DNA from: Streptomyces sp. B3I8
GTDB lineage: Bacteria > Actinomycetota > Actinomycetes > Streptomycetales > Streptomycetaceae
DNA: 64,000 nt
NCBI RefSeq assembly: GCF_030816915.1
Contig: NZ_JAUSYN010000002.1
Coordinates: 5,655,501-5,719,500, forward strand
Direction: 5' to 3'
The translations under genes and the position numbers were made by a program. Position 1 is the first letter of the stretch. Each line of letters begins with the position of its first letter. The notes under the pieces were generated by a model. That model saw only the letters and a list, made by a program, of their open reading frames with translations, was not told the origin of the DNA and ran no database searches. Positions 30,681-38,246 of this stretch are shown here, piece by piece.

Positions 30681-32423
30681 ATGGCCAAGCAGAACGTCGC
30701 CGAGCAGTTCGTCGACATCCTGGCGCGTGCCGGGGTCAGGCGGCTGTACGGGGTGGTCGGGGACAGCCTGAACCCCGTGGTGGACGCCGTGCGCCGGCAC
30801 TCCGGCATGGACTGGGTGCACGTACGGCACGAGGAGACCGCCGCCTTCGCGGCCGGGGCCGAGGCGCAGATCACCGGCCGGCTGACCGCCTGCGCCGGCT
30901 CCAGCGGGCCCGGCAACCTGCACCTCGTCAACGGCCTCTACGACGCCCACCGTTCGATGGCCCCCGTCCTCGCCCTCGCCTCGCACATCCCCGCCGGTGA
31001 GATCGGCCTCGGCTACTTCCAGGAGACCCACCCCGACCAGCTCTTCCGCGAGTGCAGCCACTACAGCGAGCTGATCTCCAACACCCGGCAGATGCCACGG
31101 CTGCTGCAGACCGCGATCCAGCACGCGGTCGGGCAGGGCGGGGTGAGCGTCGTGGCGCTGCCGGGCGACATCGCCGGTGAGCCCGTGTCCGAGCGGGCCG
31201 CCGAGACCGCGCTGGTCACCTCCCGGCCGACCGTCCGGCCCGGCGACGCGGAGATCGACCGGCTGGTCGACATGATCGACGCCGCCGACCGGGTCACCCT
31301 CTTCTGCGGCAGCGGCACCGCCGGTGCGCACGCCGAGGTGATGGAGTTCGCCGGGCTGATCAAGTCGCCCGTCGGGCACGCCCTGCGCGGCAAGGAGTGG
31401 ATCCAGTACGACAACCCGTTCGACGTCGGGATGAGCGGTCTGCTCGGGTACGGGGCCGCCTACGAGGCCACCCACGAGTGCGAGCTGCTGATCCTGCTCG
31501 GCACGGACTTCCCGTACAACGCCTTCCTGCCCCACGACGTGAAGATCGCCCAGGTCGACGTCCGCCCCGAGCGTCTCGGCCGCCGCTCCAAGCTGGACCT
31601 CGCGGTCTGGGGCGACGTGCGGGAGACCCTGCGGTGCCTGATCCCGCGCGTGCGGGAGAAGAAGAACCGCCGCTTCCTGGACCGGATGCTGAAGAAGCAC
31701 GCCGACGCGCTGGAGGGGGTCGTCAAGGCCTACACCCGCAAGGTCGACAAGCACGTCCCCGTCCACCCCGAGTACGTGGCCTCCGTCGTCGACGAACTCG
31801 CCGCCGACGACGCCGTGTTCACCGTCGACACGGGGATGTGCAACGTGTGGGCCGCACGGTACCTCTCGCCCAACGGCCGCCGCCGGATCATCGGGTCGTT
31901 CTCGCACGGTTCCATGGCCAACGCGCTGCCCATGGCGATCGGCGCGCAGTTCACCGACCGCAGACGGCAGGTGATCTCGCTCTCCGGCGACGGCGGGTTC
32001 AGCATGCTGATGGGCGACTTCCTCACCCTCGTCCAGTACGACCTGCCGGTGAAGGTCGTACTGTTCAACAACTCCTCGCTCGGCATGGTCGAGTTGGAGA
32101 TGCTGGTCGCCGGACTCCCCTCGCACGGCACCACCAACAAGAACCCCGACTTCGCCGCGGTGGCCCGCGCCTGTGGCGCCCACGGGGTCCGCGTGGAGAA
32201 GCCCAAGGACCTCCCCGGCGCGCTGAAGGACGCCTTCAAGCACAAGGGTCCGGCTCTCGTCGACGTCGTCACCGACCCCAACGCCCTGTCGATCCCGCCG
32301 AAGATCAGCGCGGAGATGGTCACCGGGTTCGCGCTGTCCGCCTCGAAGATGGTCCTCGACGGCGGCGTCGGCCGCATGCTGCAGATGGCCCGATCCAACC
32401 TGCGCAACGTGCCCCGCCCCTGA
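30681..32423 (+). CDS. poxB: Thiamine-diphosphate pyruvate oxidase/dehydrogenase (PoxB type)
   Basis: A 580-residue ThDP enzyme that decarboxylates pyruvate to acetate (ubiquinone-linked dehydrogenase or oxidase). The activating Glu is in HVRHEETAAFAAG (near residue 51), the ThDP motif is GDGGFSM (about 436) ending in LFNNSSLGM, and SSGPGNLHL is also as in PoxB. The E. coli enzyme binds lipids through its C-terminus; that end here (SMAR-like helix) is different, so membrane recruitment is unclear. An upstream in-frame ATG at 30588 lies in poorly conserved sequence. Start chosen: ATG 30681 (MAKQNVAEQ). Confidence 0.92.
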   Translation: MAKQNVAEQFVDILARAGVRRLYGVVGDSLNPVVDAVRRHSGMDWVHVRHEETAAFAAGAEAQITGRLTACAGSSGPGNLHLVNGLYDAHRSMAPVLALASHIPAGEIGLGYFQETHPDQLFRECSHYSELISNTRQMPRLLQTAIQHAVGQGGVSVVALPGDIAGEPVSERAAETALVTSRPTVRPGDAEIDRLVDMIDAADRVTLFCGSGTAGAHAEVMEFAGLIKSPVGHALRGKEWIQYDNPFDVGMSGLLGYGAAYEATHECELLILLGTDFPYNAFLPHDVKIAQVDVRPERLGRRSKLDLAVWGDVRETLRCLIPRVREKKNRRFLDRMLKKHADALEGVVKAYTRKVDKHVPVHPEYVASVVDELAADDAVFTVDTGMCNVWAARYLSPNGRRRIIGSFSHGSMANALPMAIGAQFTDRRRQVISLSGDGGFSMLMGDFLTLVQYDLPVKVVLFNNSSLGMVELEMLVAGLPSHGTTNKNPDFAAVARACGAHGVRVEKPKDLPGALKDAFKHKGPALVDVVTDPNALSIPPKISAEMVTGFALSASKMVLDGGVGRMLQMARSNLRNVPRP

Positions 32424-32566
32424 ACCGCGGTGCCGCGCCGTCCGTGCCGAAGGGTGGGGCGGCAGGTACGGACATGGCGCATACCCGACCCGTTGTCGAG
32501 GGTGCGCCAGGACTGCCCGGCCGAACGGCCGGGCATGCATCCCCGTGAACGTGTTCGAGCCGACGA

Positions 32567-32697
32567 CGACAGACCACGACGACGGACCACGACCACGAGT
32601 GCGAGTACGACGATGACCACGAGCACCACGATGACCACGAGTACGACCATGATCACGAATATGACCACGACCACGACCACGACCGCGAGTCACGGTG
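32567..32697. repeat. Low-complexity GACCAC/GATGACCACGA repeat tract
   Basis: About 130 bases of imperfect repeats of ACCACGA and ACGATGACC between poxB and the next gene. One forward frame reads a His/Asp-rich run but has no start codon; the other forward frame reads Thr/Met, the reverse one Val/Ile. It is not treated as coding. The gap 32424-32724 contains nothing else I can name. Confidence 0.75.
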
Positions 32698-32724
32698 ACG
32701 TACGGGGCGGGAATCCGGGGGATC

Positions 32725-33357
32725 ATGAACGGGCAGCCGGTGTCGGAGTTACGGAGGGCGAGAGGCCGGACGGGGCGGACGGGGCGTGCGGAAGACGCCC
32801 GGCTGCGGCTCGGACTGGAGGCGGCGGACCTACGGTCCGTGTCCGAAGTGCGGCGTGAACTGCGCGAGTTGCTGGACGACCGGGCGGAGCCGGACCGCTC
32901 CGCCGTCGCCGAGCTGCTCACCAGCGAGCTGGTCGCCAACGCCCTCGTGCACACCGACCGCGAGGCGGTCGTCACGGCCGTCGTCTCGGGGGGCGAACTA
33001 CACGTGGAGGTGCGGGACTTCGCGGAGAGCGGGCCCACGCCCCGGCCCTCTCCCGCGCAGGAGGAGCCGGACGCGGCCGTGCAGCGGACGAACGGCCGGG
33101 GGCTGGTGCTGGTGCGCGCCCTCGCCGACGCCTGGGGGGTGCGCGCGCATGGTGTGGGCAAGACGGTGTGGTTCGAACTGACCGATCTGACGACCGGTGC
33201 GGCATCCGGCCTGACGACAGATCGGGCGGCTGTCGATACTGCGGCTGTCGATGCGGCGGCCGAACCGACGGCCGCCGGTGCGGCGGGTCGTGCGACTGGC
33301 GAGGCGCCGGACGTGGGGGCGGTGAGGGGGCTCTCACTGGACGGGGACGCGGCCTGA
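32725..33357 (+). CDS. ATP-binding anti-sigma regulatory kinase (RsbW-like)
   Basis: A 210-residue GHKL-type ATPase of the anti-sigma regulatory (HATPase_c_2) group common in Streptomyces. The N-box is ELLTSELVANALVHTD, the G1 region VRDFAESG and G2 NGRGLVLVRALA, ending in GVGKTVWFEL. An Ala/Thr-rich tail of 55 residues follows. The partner sigma or anti-anti-sigma factor is not nearby. ATG 32725 has only GGGGGAT upstream; an alternative GTG at 32695 is in frame. A terminator overlaps the last codons. Confidence 0.82.
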   Translation: MNGQPVSELRRARGRTGRTGRAEDARLRLGLEAADLRSVSEVRRELRELLDDRAEPDRSAVAELLTSELVANALVHTDREAVVTAVVSGGELHVEVRDFAESGPTPRPSPAQEEPDAAVQRTNGRGLVLVRALADAWGVRAHGVGKTVWFELTDLTTGAASGLTTDRAAVDTAAVDAAAEPTAAGAAGRATGEAPDVGAVRGLSLDGDAA

Positions 33358-33378
33358 AGGTTCAGGCCGCGTCCCCGT
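33341..33378. terminator. 18-bp perfect bidirectional terminator
   Basis: ACGGGGACGCGGCCTGAA pairs with its exact complement across a two-base gap, overlapping the stop of the RsbW-like gene and lying before the convergent DUF2637 gene end at 33412. Confidence 0.9.
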
Positions 33379-33411
33379 GGCAGTACGTACCGGCTCACCG
33401 TGTGCCAGTGC

Positions 33412-34449
33412 TCAGCCGAACTGCTGCTCCAGGTCCTTGAGCTTGCGCTCCAGCGAGTCGAGCCGAGGGAGAGCCTGTGTGTCGTCCTCCGATGTGAGGT
33501 CGACGGTGACGGAGTCCGAGCCGCCGGGCCGGACGGGCTGCAGGGAGGGGCGGGCGGCGCGCGCGGGCAGCTCCGCCTTGGGTATCGCGGGGTCCGCCTG
33601 CGCGGGCGCCCGTTCCACCTCGACCTGGTGGCCGCCGCCACCGCCGCGGCCGGGCAGCCCGCGGTGGCCGCGGCTGATCGCCTTCAAATGGGCGCGGTCC
33701 AGCTTCTCCTGCTCGCGCCGGCGCAGTCGGTTCTGCTCCTTCTGGCGCTGGTCCTCGCGGACCTCCTCGACGGCCTCGTCCAGGCTCCGCACGCCCTCGA
33801 GCAGCATCAGCGACCACGCCTTGTACGTCTCGCGGGGCGCCCGCAGCCAGCGGACGACGCGGATCTGCGGCAGCGGCCGCGGCACCAGGCCCTGCTCACG
33901 CAGGGCGGCCCGGCGGGTCTGCTTCAGCGCGCGGTCGAACAGCACGGCCGCGGAGAGCGACATGCCGGAGAAGAACTGCGGTGCGCCCGCGTGGGCGACA
34001 CCCCTGGGCGCGTGCACCCAGTTGAACCAGGCCGCGGCACCGGCGAACGTCCACACCAGTATCCGGGAGCCGAGCGCCGCGTCGCCATGGCTGGCCTCAC
34101 GTACCGCGAGCACCGAGCAGAACATGGCCGCGCCGTCCAGACCGAACGGGACGAGGTACTCCCAGCCGCCGGTGAGGCCGAGGTTCTGCTGGCCGAAGCC
34201 GACCAGGCCGTGGAAGGAGAGGGCGGCGGCGACCGCCGCACAGCAGAACAGCAGCACGTAGGAGGCGGTGCCGTACAGTGCCTCCTTGCGCCTGCGGCGC
34301 TCCTCGGCACGCTCCCACGAGTCGTCCGCGCTCGCGCTCTCCCCCGTGGTGCGCTTGCCGCGCGCGAGCACCGCCACCGCCGCCAGCATGCCCAGGAGCA
34401 GTACGCCGCCCGGCAGCAGCCAGTTCAGCGATATGTCGGTCAATCTCAT
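33412..34449 (-). CDS. DUF2637 membrane protein with coiled-coil tail
   Basis: A 345-residue protein. It has about five hydrophobic helices: NWLLPGGVLLLGMLAAVAVL near the start, then YGTASYVLLFCCAAVAAAL, LVPFGLDGAAMFCSVLAV and ILVWTFAGAAAWFNWV. GFGQQNLGLTGGW and VPFGLDGAAM are typical of DUF2637 (SpdB-like) proteins. The C-terminal half is charged, with a coiled coil around EVREDQRQKEQNRLRRREQE and another at the end. DUF2637 proteins are often found on Streptomyces conjugative elements, where some act in plasmid spread; nothing else here suggests a mobile element. Start ATG 34449 behind AAGGGA. Confidence 0.82.
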   Translation of the reverse strand: MRLTDISLNWLLPGGVLLLGMLAAVAVLARGKRTTGESASADDSWERAEERRRRKEALYGTASYVLLFCCAAVAAALSFHGLVGFGQQNLGLTGGWEYLVPFGLDGAAMFCSVLAVREASHGDAALGSRILVWTFAGAAAWFNWVHAPRGVAHAGAPQFFSGMSLSAAVLFDRALKQTRRAALREQGLVPRPLPQIRVVRWLRAPRETYKAWSLMLLEGVRSLDEAVEEVREDQRQKEQNRLRRREQEKLDRAHLKAISRGHRGLPGRGGGGGHQVEVERAPAQADPAIPKAELPARAARPSLQPVRPGGSDSVTVDLTSEDDTQALPRLDSLERKLKDLEQQFG

Positions 34450-34784
34450 CTGGGGTCCCTTGCATTGGGATAGGGCGTAACGCCCGCCATAGTGGCCCAC
34501 TCCCGAGGGCCCTCAGGGGGTTTCGGGGCAAGAGGCCGCCAAGGAGGTGCAAGGGAATGCCCAGGGCGGCGATCTGCTCGAACTGTCGCATGAGGGGCGG
34601 GAGTTGAGTTCGAATAAGACTACCCGTAAGCGTGGTGCCACGAAAAGTTCCTGCGCCGAGTGAGGATATTGTGAACTACCTGTGACCTGCGCGGGAGGAC
34701 ACCGGATCGATACCGGTCCGGTACGGGGTCGTCCTGTTCGAAGTTGATCTTACGGCACGGCCCGGTGCGGTGGCCGACGGGTGG
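34450..34784. other. Intergenic region, AT-richer
   Basis: No gene is seen. The sequence from about 34600 to 34690 is unusually AT-rich for this genome and includes a short palindrome CGTGGTGCCACG at 34632-34643; it probably carries the promoter of the DUF2637 gene. Confidence 0.4.
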
Positions 34785-35675
34785 TCAGCCGACCGCGGGA
34801 GTCGTCAACTTGGCGACGCGGTCCTGGTCGCAGGTCCGAGGGCAGGTGACGCAGGTGTCGCGCGGGTTCAGTGTGTAGAAGAGGCAGCAGCTCACCCGGT
34901 CCCGGGTGGTCAGCGACTCGCCCCGCGGGCCGGTCAGTTCGCGGAACGCGGGGGAGCCGGCGTACGGCTTCTCCGTGCCCGGCAGCAGCGCCTCCAGCTC
35001 GCGCACGGCCCGCCGCTCCTCGCCGAGCAGGTTGCCGACGTACCAGAGCCCCTCCGTCATCTCGTCCGTCGCCATGCCCCACAGGCCCCGGCCGCGACGC
35101 CGCATCACCGGGCCGAAGGCGTCCAGGACCGGCCCCAGGTGCTCCGCCACCGCCGACCGCAGCTCCGCGCGCAGGGCATCCTCGTCCCGTAGGACGCGGG
35201 CGCCGGGCACCGAGGCCGCCGGGTCGCCGGGCAGGCAGGCGAAGCCGGCGGGGCGGGCGGCGATCCTGCCGTGCTCGCGGTCGTGGGCGACCCGCTCCAC
35301 GGGCAGGTGCGGCACCCTGCGGTGCAGGAACCAGGGGAGCGTGAACAGCAGACAGGCCGGCCAGGCGTAGCGGTGCAGACCGAAGCCGGCCACGACGTCC
35401 GGGCGGCCGGGCCGGCCGTGGTCCCGCAGGACCTGCTCCCTGTCCCACGTCAGATACGCGTCCAGCGCCTCGGGGTCCCGTGCGAGCGCCGCGGCGCCGA
35501 CCCAGGTGTCGCCCTCGGGCAGCGGCTCGTCCGGTCCGAGCGGGAGGAAGGTGATCCAGGGGAGTGCCTCGGCTGTGCGCTCGTACGACTCGGCGAGAAC
35601 GGCGGCGGCCGTGCGGGGGGCCGCGGTGTCCGGGACGGTGCGGTCGGCGGGGCGGGCGGCCGTGGACAGGAGCAT
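34785..35675 (-). CDS. FhuF-like (2Fe-2S)-binding ferric reductase
   Basis: A 296-residue protein whose C-terminus has the cysteine pattern of the FhuF [2Fe-2S] cluster, SCCLFYTLNPRDTCVTCPRTC without its last residue counted (CC then CX2C). FhuF-type proteins reduce ferric siderophores in the cytoplasm to release iron. The rest shows family segments PLPEGDTWVG and GFGLHRYAWPACLLFTLPWF. The iron box at 35704-35722 lies about 30 bases upstream of the ATG, so the gene should be repressed by iron through an IdeR/DmdR-type regulator. No ribosome site stronger than GGTGG. Confidence 0.87.
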   Translation of the reverse strand: MLLSTAARPADRTVPDTAAPRTAAAVLAESYERTAEALPWITFLPLGPDEPLPEGDTWVGAAALARDPEALDAYLTWDREQVLRDHGRPGRPDVVAGFGLHRYAWPACLLFTLPWFLHRRVPHLPVERVAHDREHGRIAARPAGFACLPGDPAASVPGARVLRDEDALRAELRSAVAEHLGPVLDAFGPVMRRRGRGLWGMATDEMTEGLWYVGNLLGEERRAVRELEALLPGTEKPYAGSPAFRELTGPRGESLTTRDRVSCCLFYTLNPRDTCVTCPRTCDQDRVAKLTTPAVG

Positions 35676-35703
35676 GCGGTACCACCGGGGTCGCGGGGCC
35701 TAC

Positions 35704-35722
35704 AGAGGTAAGGCTTACCTTA
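35704..35722 (-). promoter_or_regulatory. Iron box (IdeR/DmdR1 operator) for the FhuF-like gene
   Basis: Read on the minus strand, TAAGGTAAGCCTTACCTCT matches 17 of 19 positions of the actinobacterial iron box TWAGGTWAGSCTWACCTWA, including the whole central palindrome. The only misses are the last two bases. It lies between the divergent FhuF-like and GntR genes and is nearer the former. Confidence 0.88.
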
Positions 35723-35738
35723 GCGCACCGCTTGCGCT

Positions 35739-35766
35739 TTGACCCTGGGGCGGGTGCGCCTATCGT
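35739..35766 (+). promoter_or_regulatory. Promoter of the GntR regulator
   Basis: TTGACC (35739-35744) and TATCGT (35761-35766), 16 bases apart, lie about 77 bases before the GTG at 35843. They are the best -35/-10 pair in this gap. Confidence 0.55.
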
Positions 35767-35842
35767 TCTCCCCGACTGGTGACAAAGGCGCGACTATGCC
35801 CTCAATGGGTGCCGTGTGCCGTCAAGTCCGTGAGGAGTACCC

Positions 35843-36694
35843 GTGGAACAGGCCGCTTCACGTCGTCCCGCCGACAGCCTCGGGTTCACGGACTCCCGCC
35901 CTGCCGAACCGCGTCCGGCCGCGCGGCCGCGGGCCGTCGGCCCCGAGCGGAGCCGTCCCGCCGCCGAGGGGGCCGCGCGGGGCGAGCACACGCACGCCGA
36001 GTTCCCGATCCCGTCGCCCCGGGCGGACGGGCGGCCCGTCGTACGGCGTACGTCGGTCCGGGGGCAGGTGCTGGAGGCGTTGCGGGCGGCGCTGGTCGCC
36101 GGGGAACTGGAGCCGGGCGAGGTGTACTCGGCGCCCGTGCTCGGCGAGCGGTTCGGGGTCTCCGCGACGCCGGTGCGCGAGGCGATGCAGCAGCTCGCGC
36201 TGGAGGGCGCGGTCGAGGTCGTTCCCAACCGGGGGTTCCGGGTGGTCGAGCGGTGCGCCCGCGAGTTGGCCGAGCTGGCGGAGATACGGGCGTTGCTGGA
36301 GGTGCCGGTGGTGCTGCGGCTCGCCCGTACGGTGTCGGCGGGGCGCTGGGCGGAGTTGCGGCCGCTGGCCGAGGCGACGGTACGGGCTGCCTCCGGCGGT
36401 GACCCGGGGGCGTACGCGGAGGCGGACCGGGCGTTCCACCGGGCGGTACTGGGGCTCGCGGGCAACGAGCAGTTGGTGCGGCTCGCGGACGATCTGCGTC
36501 GGCGGGCGCAGGGGCCGGGGCCGGTGCGCGGGGGTGCGCGGGGTGTGGGCGGTGCGGCGCGCCACGGGCGGGCGGCGCTTGTCGCCGACGCGGCGGAGCA
36601 TACGGCGTTGCTGGACGCGTTGATCGCGCAGGACGCGGGGGCGGTGGGGGTGTTGGTGGGGGAGCACTTCGGCGGTCCGACCGGGAGTATGTGA
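35843..36694 (+). CDS. GntR family (FCD domain) regulator
   Basis: A 283-residue regulator. Residues 1-65 are a Pro/Arg/Ala-rich extension; the winged helix (70-135) reads GQVLEALRAALVAGELEPGE, then YSAPVLGERFGVSATPVREAM, the GntR signature. The helical FCD ligand domain follows (140-283), with metal-site residues such as DRAFHRAVLGLAGN and H-L region EHTALLDALI. Ligand and targets are not known. The GTG at 35843 follows TGAGGAGTACCC. Confidence 0.88.
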   Translation: MEQAASRRPADSLGFTDSRPAEPRPAARPRAVGPERSRPAAEGAARGEHTHAEFPIPSPRADGRPVVRRTSVRGQVLEALRAALVAGELEPGEVYSAPVLGERFGVSATPVREAMQQLALEGAVEVVPNRGFRVVERCARELAELAEIRALLEVPVVLRLARTVSAGRWAELRPLAEATVRAASGGDPGAYAEADRAFHRAVLGLAGNEQLVRLADDLRRRAQGPGPVRGGARGVGGAARHGRAALVADAAEHTALLDALIAQDAGAVGVLVGEHFGGPTGSM

Positions 36695-36747
36695 CCCCGG
36701 TCACGAGTGGCGTGGGGCACCTTGCGTGGGGCGCTTCGTTCGTCGCC

Positions 36748-36800
36748 GGGTGCGGGTGCGGGTGCGGGTGCGGGTGCGGGTGCGGGTGCGGGTGCGGGTG
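36748..36800. repeat. 6-bp tandem repeat (GGGTGC)
   Basis: Nearly nine copies of GGGTGC in a row, 50 bases after the GntR stop. The gap 36695-37238 contains this array and two copies of a 20-base dispersed motif but no gene. Confidence 0.9.
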
Positions 36801-36812
36801 GGGGGGTGTTTT

Positions 36813-36832
36813 GCGCAGTTCCCCGCGCCCCT
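36813..36832. repeat. Dispersed intergenic motif, copy 1
   Basis: GCGCAGTTCCCCGCGCCCCT. This or very similar text is frequent between genes in Streptomyces chromosomes, as I recall; a second perfect copy is 82 bases away. Function is unknown. Confidence 0.65.
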
Positions 36833-36894
36833 GATCGCCTGACGGGGTGGGCGGTTGTGGTGCGCCGGCGGGCGCGGGCGGGTGGGGGCTGGTC

Positions 36895-36914
36895 GCGCAG
36901 TTCCCCGCGCCCCT
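36895..36914. repeat. Dispersed intergenic motif, copy 2
   Basis: A second perfect 20-base copy of the motif at 36813-36832, followed by the same run of T and G (CCCCTTGGGG here). Confidence 0.65.
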
Positions 36915-37238
36915 TGGGGGGTGGAGGTGGGGGGTGTTTGTGCGGCTCCCCCCGTGTGCCTGGGCGCCTGGTGGGTGGGCGGGTGTGGTTTGTGGGCGGG
37001 GTGGTGCGCGGTCGAGGAGGGGTCGCTGGTCACGGAGCGGGGCCCGGCCTGGTCGGTGGCGCGGGGAACCGCGCGACCGGCCGAGTGCGAGCCGCAGCCG
37101 CCGATGGTCCGGGCCCCCCGCCCGGTGGGCGCCCCGCTGTCAGGCGAACCGGCCCGGTGAGGGCGCCCCCGGGTCGGCAGGCGGCCCCGCCCGGTAGCGG
37201 CACCGTGCCGCGGAGTTGGCGCGGGTATGTGACGGCAG

Positions 37239-38003
37239 TCACAAAGTGTCGGGGACGTGTGGGGCGAGCCATGTCGGGACGCCGCCGAGGAGGCGGAACA
37301 GGCGGCCCGCCTCCGCGCGGAGGCGCCCCGCCTCCGGTTCCGCCTCCGCGTCCGCGAGCGACACCAGCGCCGGCGCCGTGCCGACGAGGAACCCCAACTC
37401 CTCCCGGATCCGCAGCGACTCGGCGAAACCGTGCCGCGCCTCCGCCAACTCGCCCTCGCGCAGGGCGAGTCCGGCGAGATGCCGCCAGGTGGAGGAGAGC
37501 AGCAGCGGGTCGTCATGGGCGACGGCACCCGCGTGCGCCCGCCGGTACGCCGCCTTCGCCGCCTGCGGGGAACGCGTGATGTTCTCGGCGAGCAGCCCCC
37601 GCCGGAAGTCCAGTTGTGCCCGCGCCGCCACCCCCGGCGCGATCAGCGCCGCGGCCCGTCCGAACGCGGACCGCGCCTCGTCCGCCCTGTCCCGCACCCG
37701 CAGCAGCGTCGCCGCGTACGCGAGCTGCCCGCGCTCGCAGGCCGCGGCGCCCCGCTCCTCGTCGGTGTGGGCCAGTGCCTCCGCCGTGCGCAGCGCGTCC
37801 TCGGCCTCGTCCCAGCCCTGTTCGGCGTAGAGGCAACGCTCCACGAGCAGGGCGACGCGCTGCAGCGCGGCCGGCGCCGTGACCGGTTCGAGCAGCGCCG
37901 CCGCGTCCGTCCAGCAGGCGCGGGAGCGCAACCGCCATATCGCGGTCTGGAGTGGATCGTCTCCTGCGGTCGTTCCGGTACCAGACATGGCGGTGAACGC
38001 CAC
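37239..38003 (-). CDS. TPR-like helical repeat protein
   Basis: A 254-residue all-helical protein made of degenerate tetratricopeptide-like units, for instance ALQRVALLVERCLYAEQGWD, ACERGQLAYAATLLRVRDRA and RHLAGLALREGELAEARHGF. It probably acts as a protein-binding scaffold in the cytoplasm. The start is GTG 38003, because GGGGAGGG lies six bases upstream; an ATG 15 bases further in (37988) has no site. A short direct repeat of the text GGCGCGCACCCCC lies upstream (38170-38220). It is downstream of the PucR regulator on the same strand. Confidence 0.75.
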   Translation of the reverse strand: MAFTAMSGTGTTAGDDPLQTAIWRLRSRACWTDAAALLEPVTAPAALQRVALLVERCLYAEQGWDEAEDALRTAEALAHTDEERGAAACERGQLAYAATLLRVRDRADEARSAFGRAAALIAPGVAARAQLDFRRGLLAENITRSPQAAKAAYRRAHAGAVAHDDPLLLSSTWRHLAGLALREGELAEARHGFAESLRIREELGFLVGTAPALVSLADAEAEPEAGRLRAEAGRLFRLLGGVPTWLAPHVPDTL

Positions 38004-38246
38004 ATTGCCCTCCCCGAGCGCGCCGTCGAGCTGTTGAGTGGTGGCGGCATTCCAGCACCAATGGCGGAGCCCGCCAAGGGGCTGGGTGAAGGATTTCACA
38101 AAGTCATGGCGCGTCGGTCGCGCCCTGCCGGGCGCCGGTGCCCCGCCGTACGCGCCCCCACGCGGGTGTTCACGCACCGGCGCGCACCCCCACGCCCGCA
38201 CCGGCGCGCACCCCCGCACCCGCAGTGGCGCGCGCTCCCGTCCCGC

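Noticed and set aside
32590..32697. His/Asp-rich open frame in the repeat tract
   Set aside because: No start codon follows the upstream stop in this frame and there is no ribosome site.
33412..34449. DUF2637 as evidence of an integrated conjugative element
   Set aside because: No integrase, replication or transfer gene and no attachment repeats are nearby.
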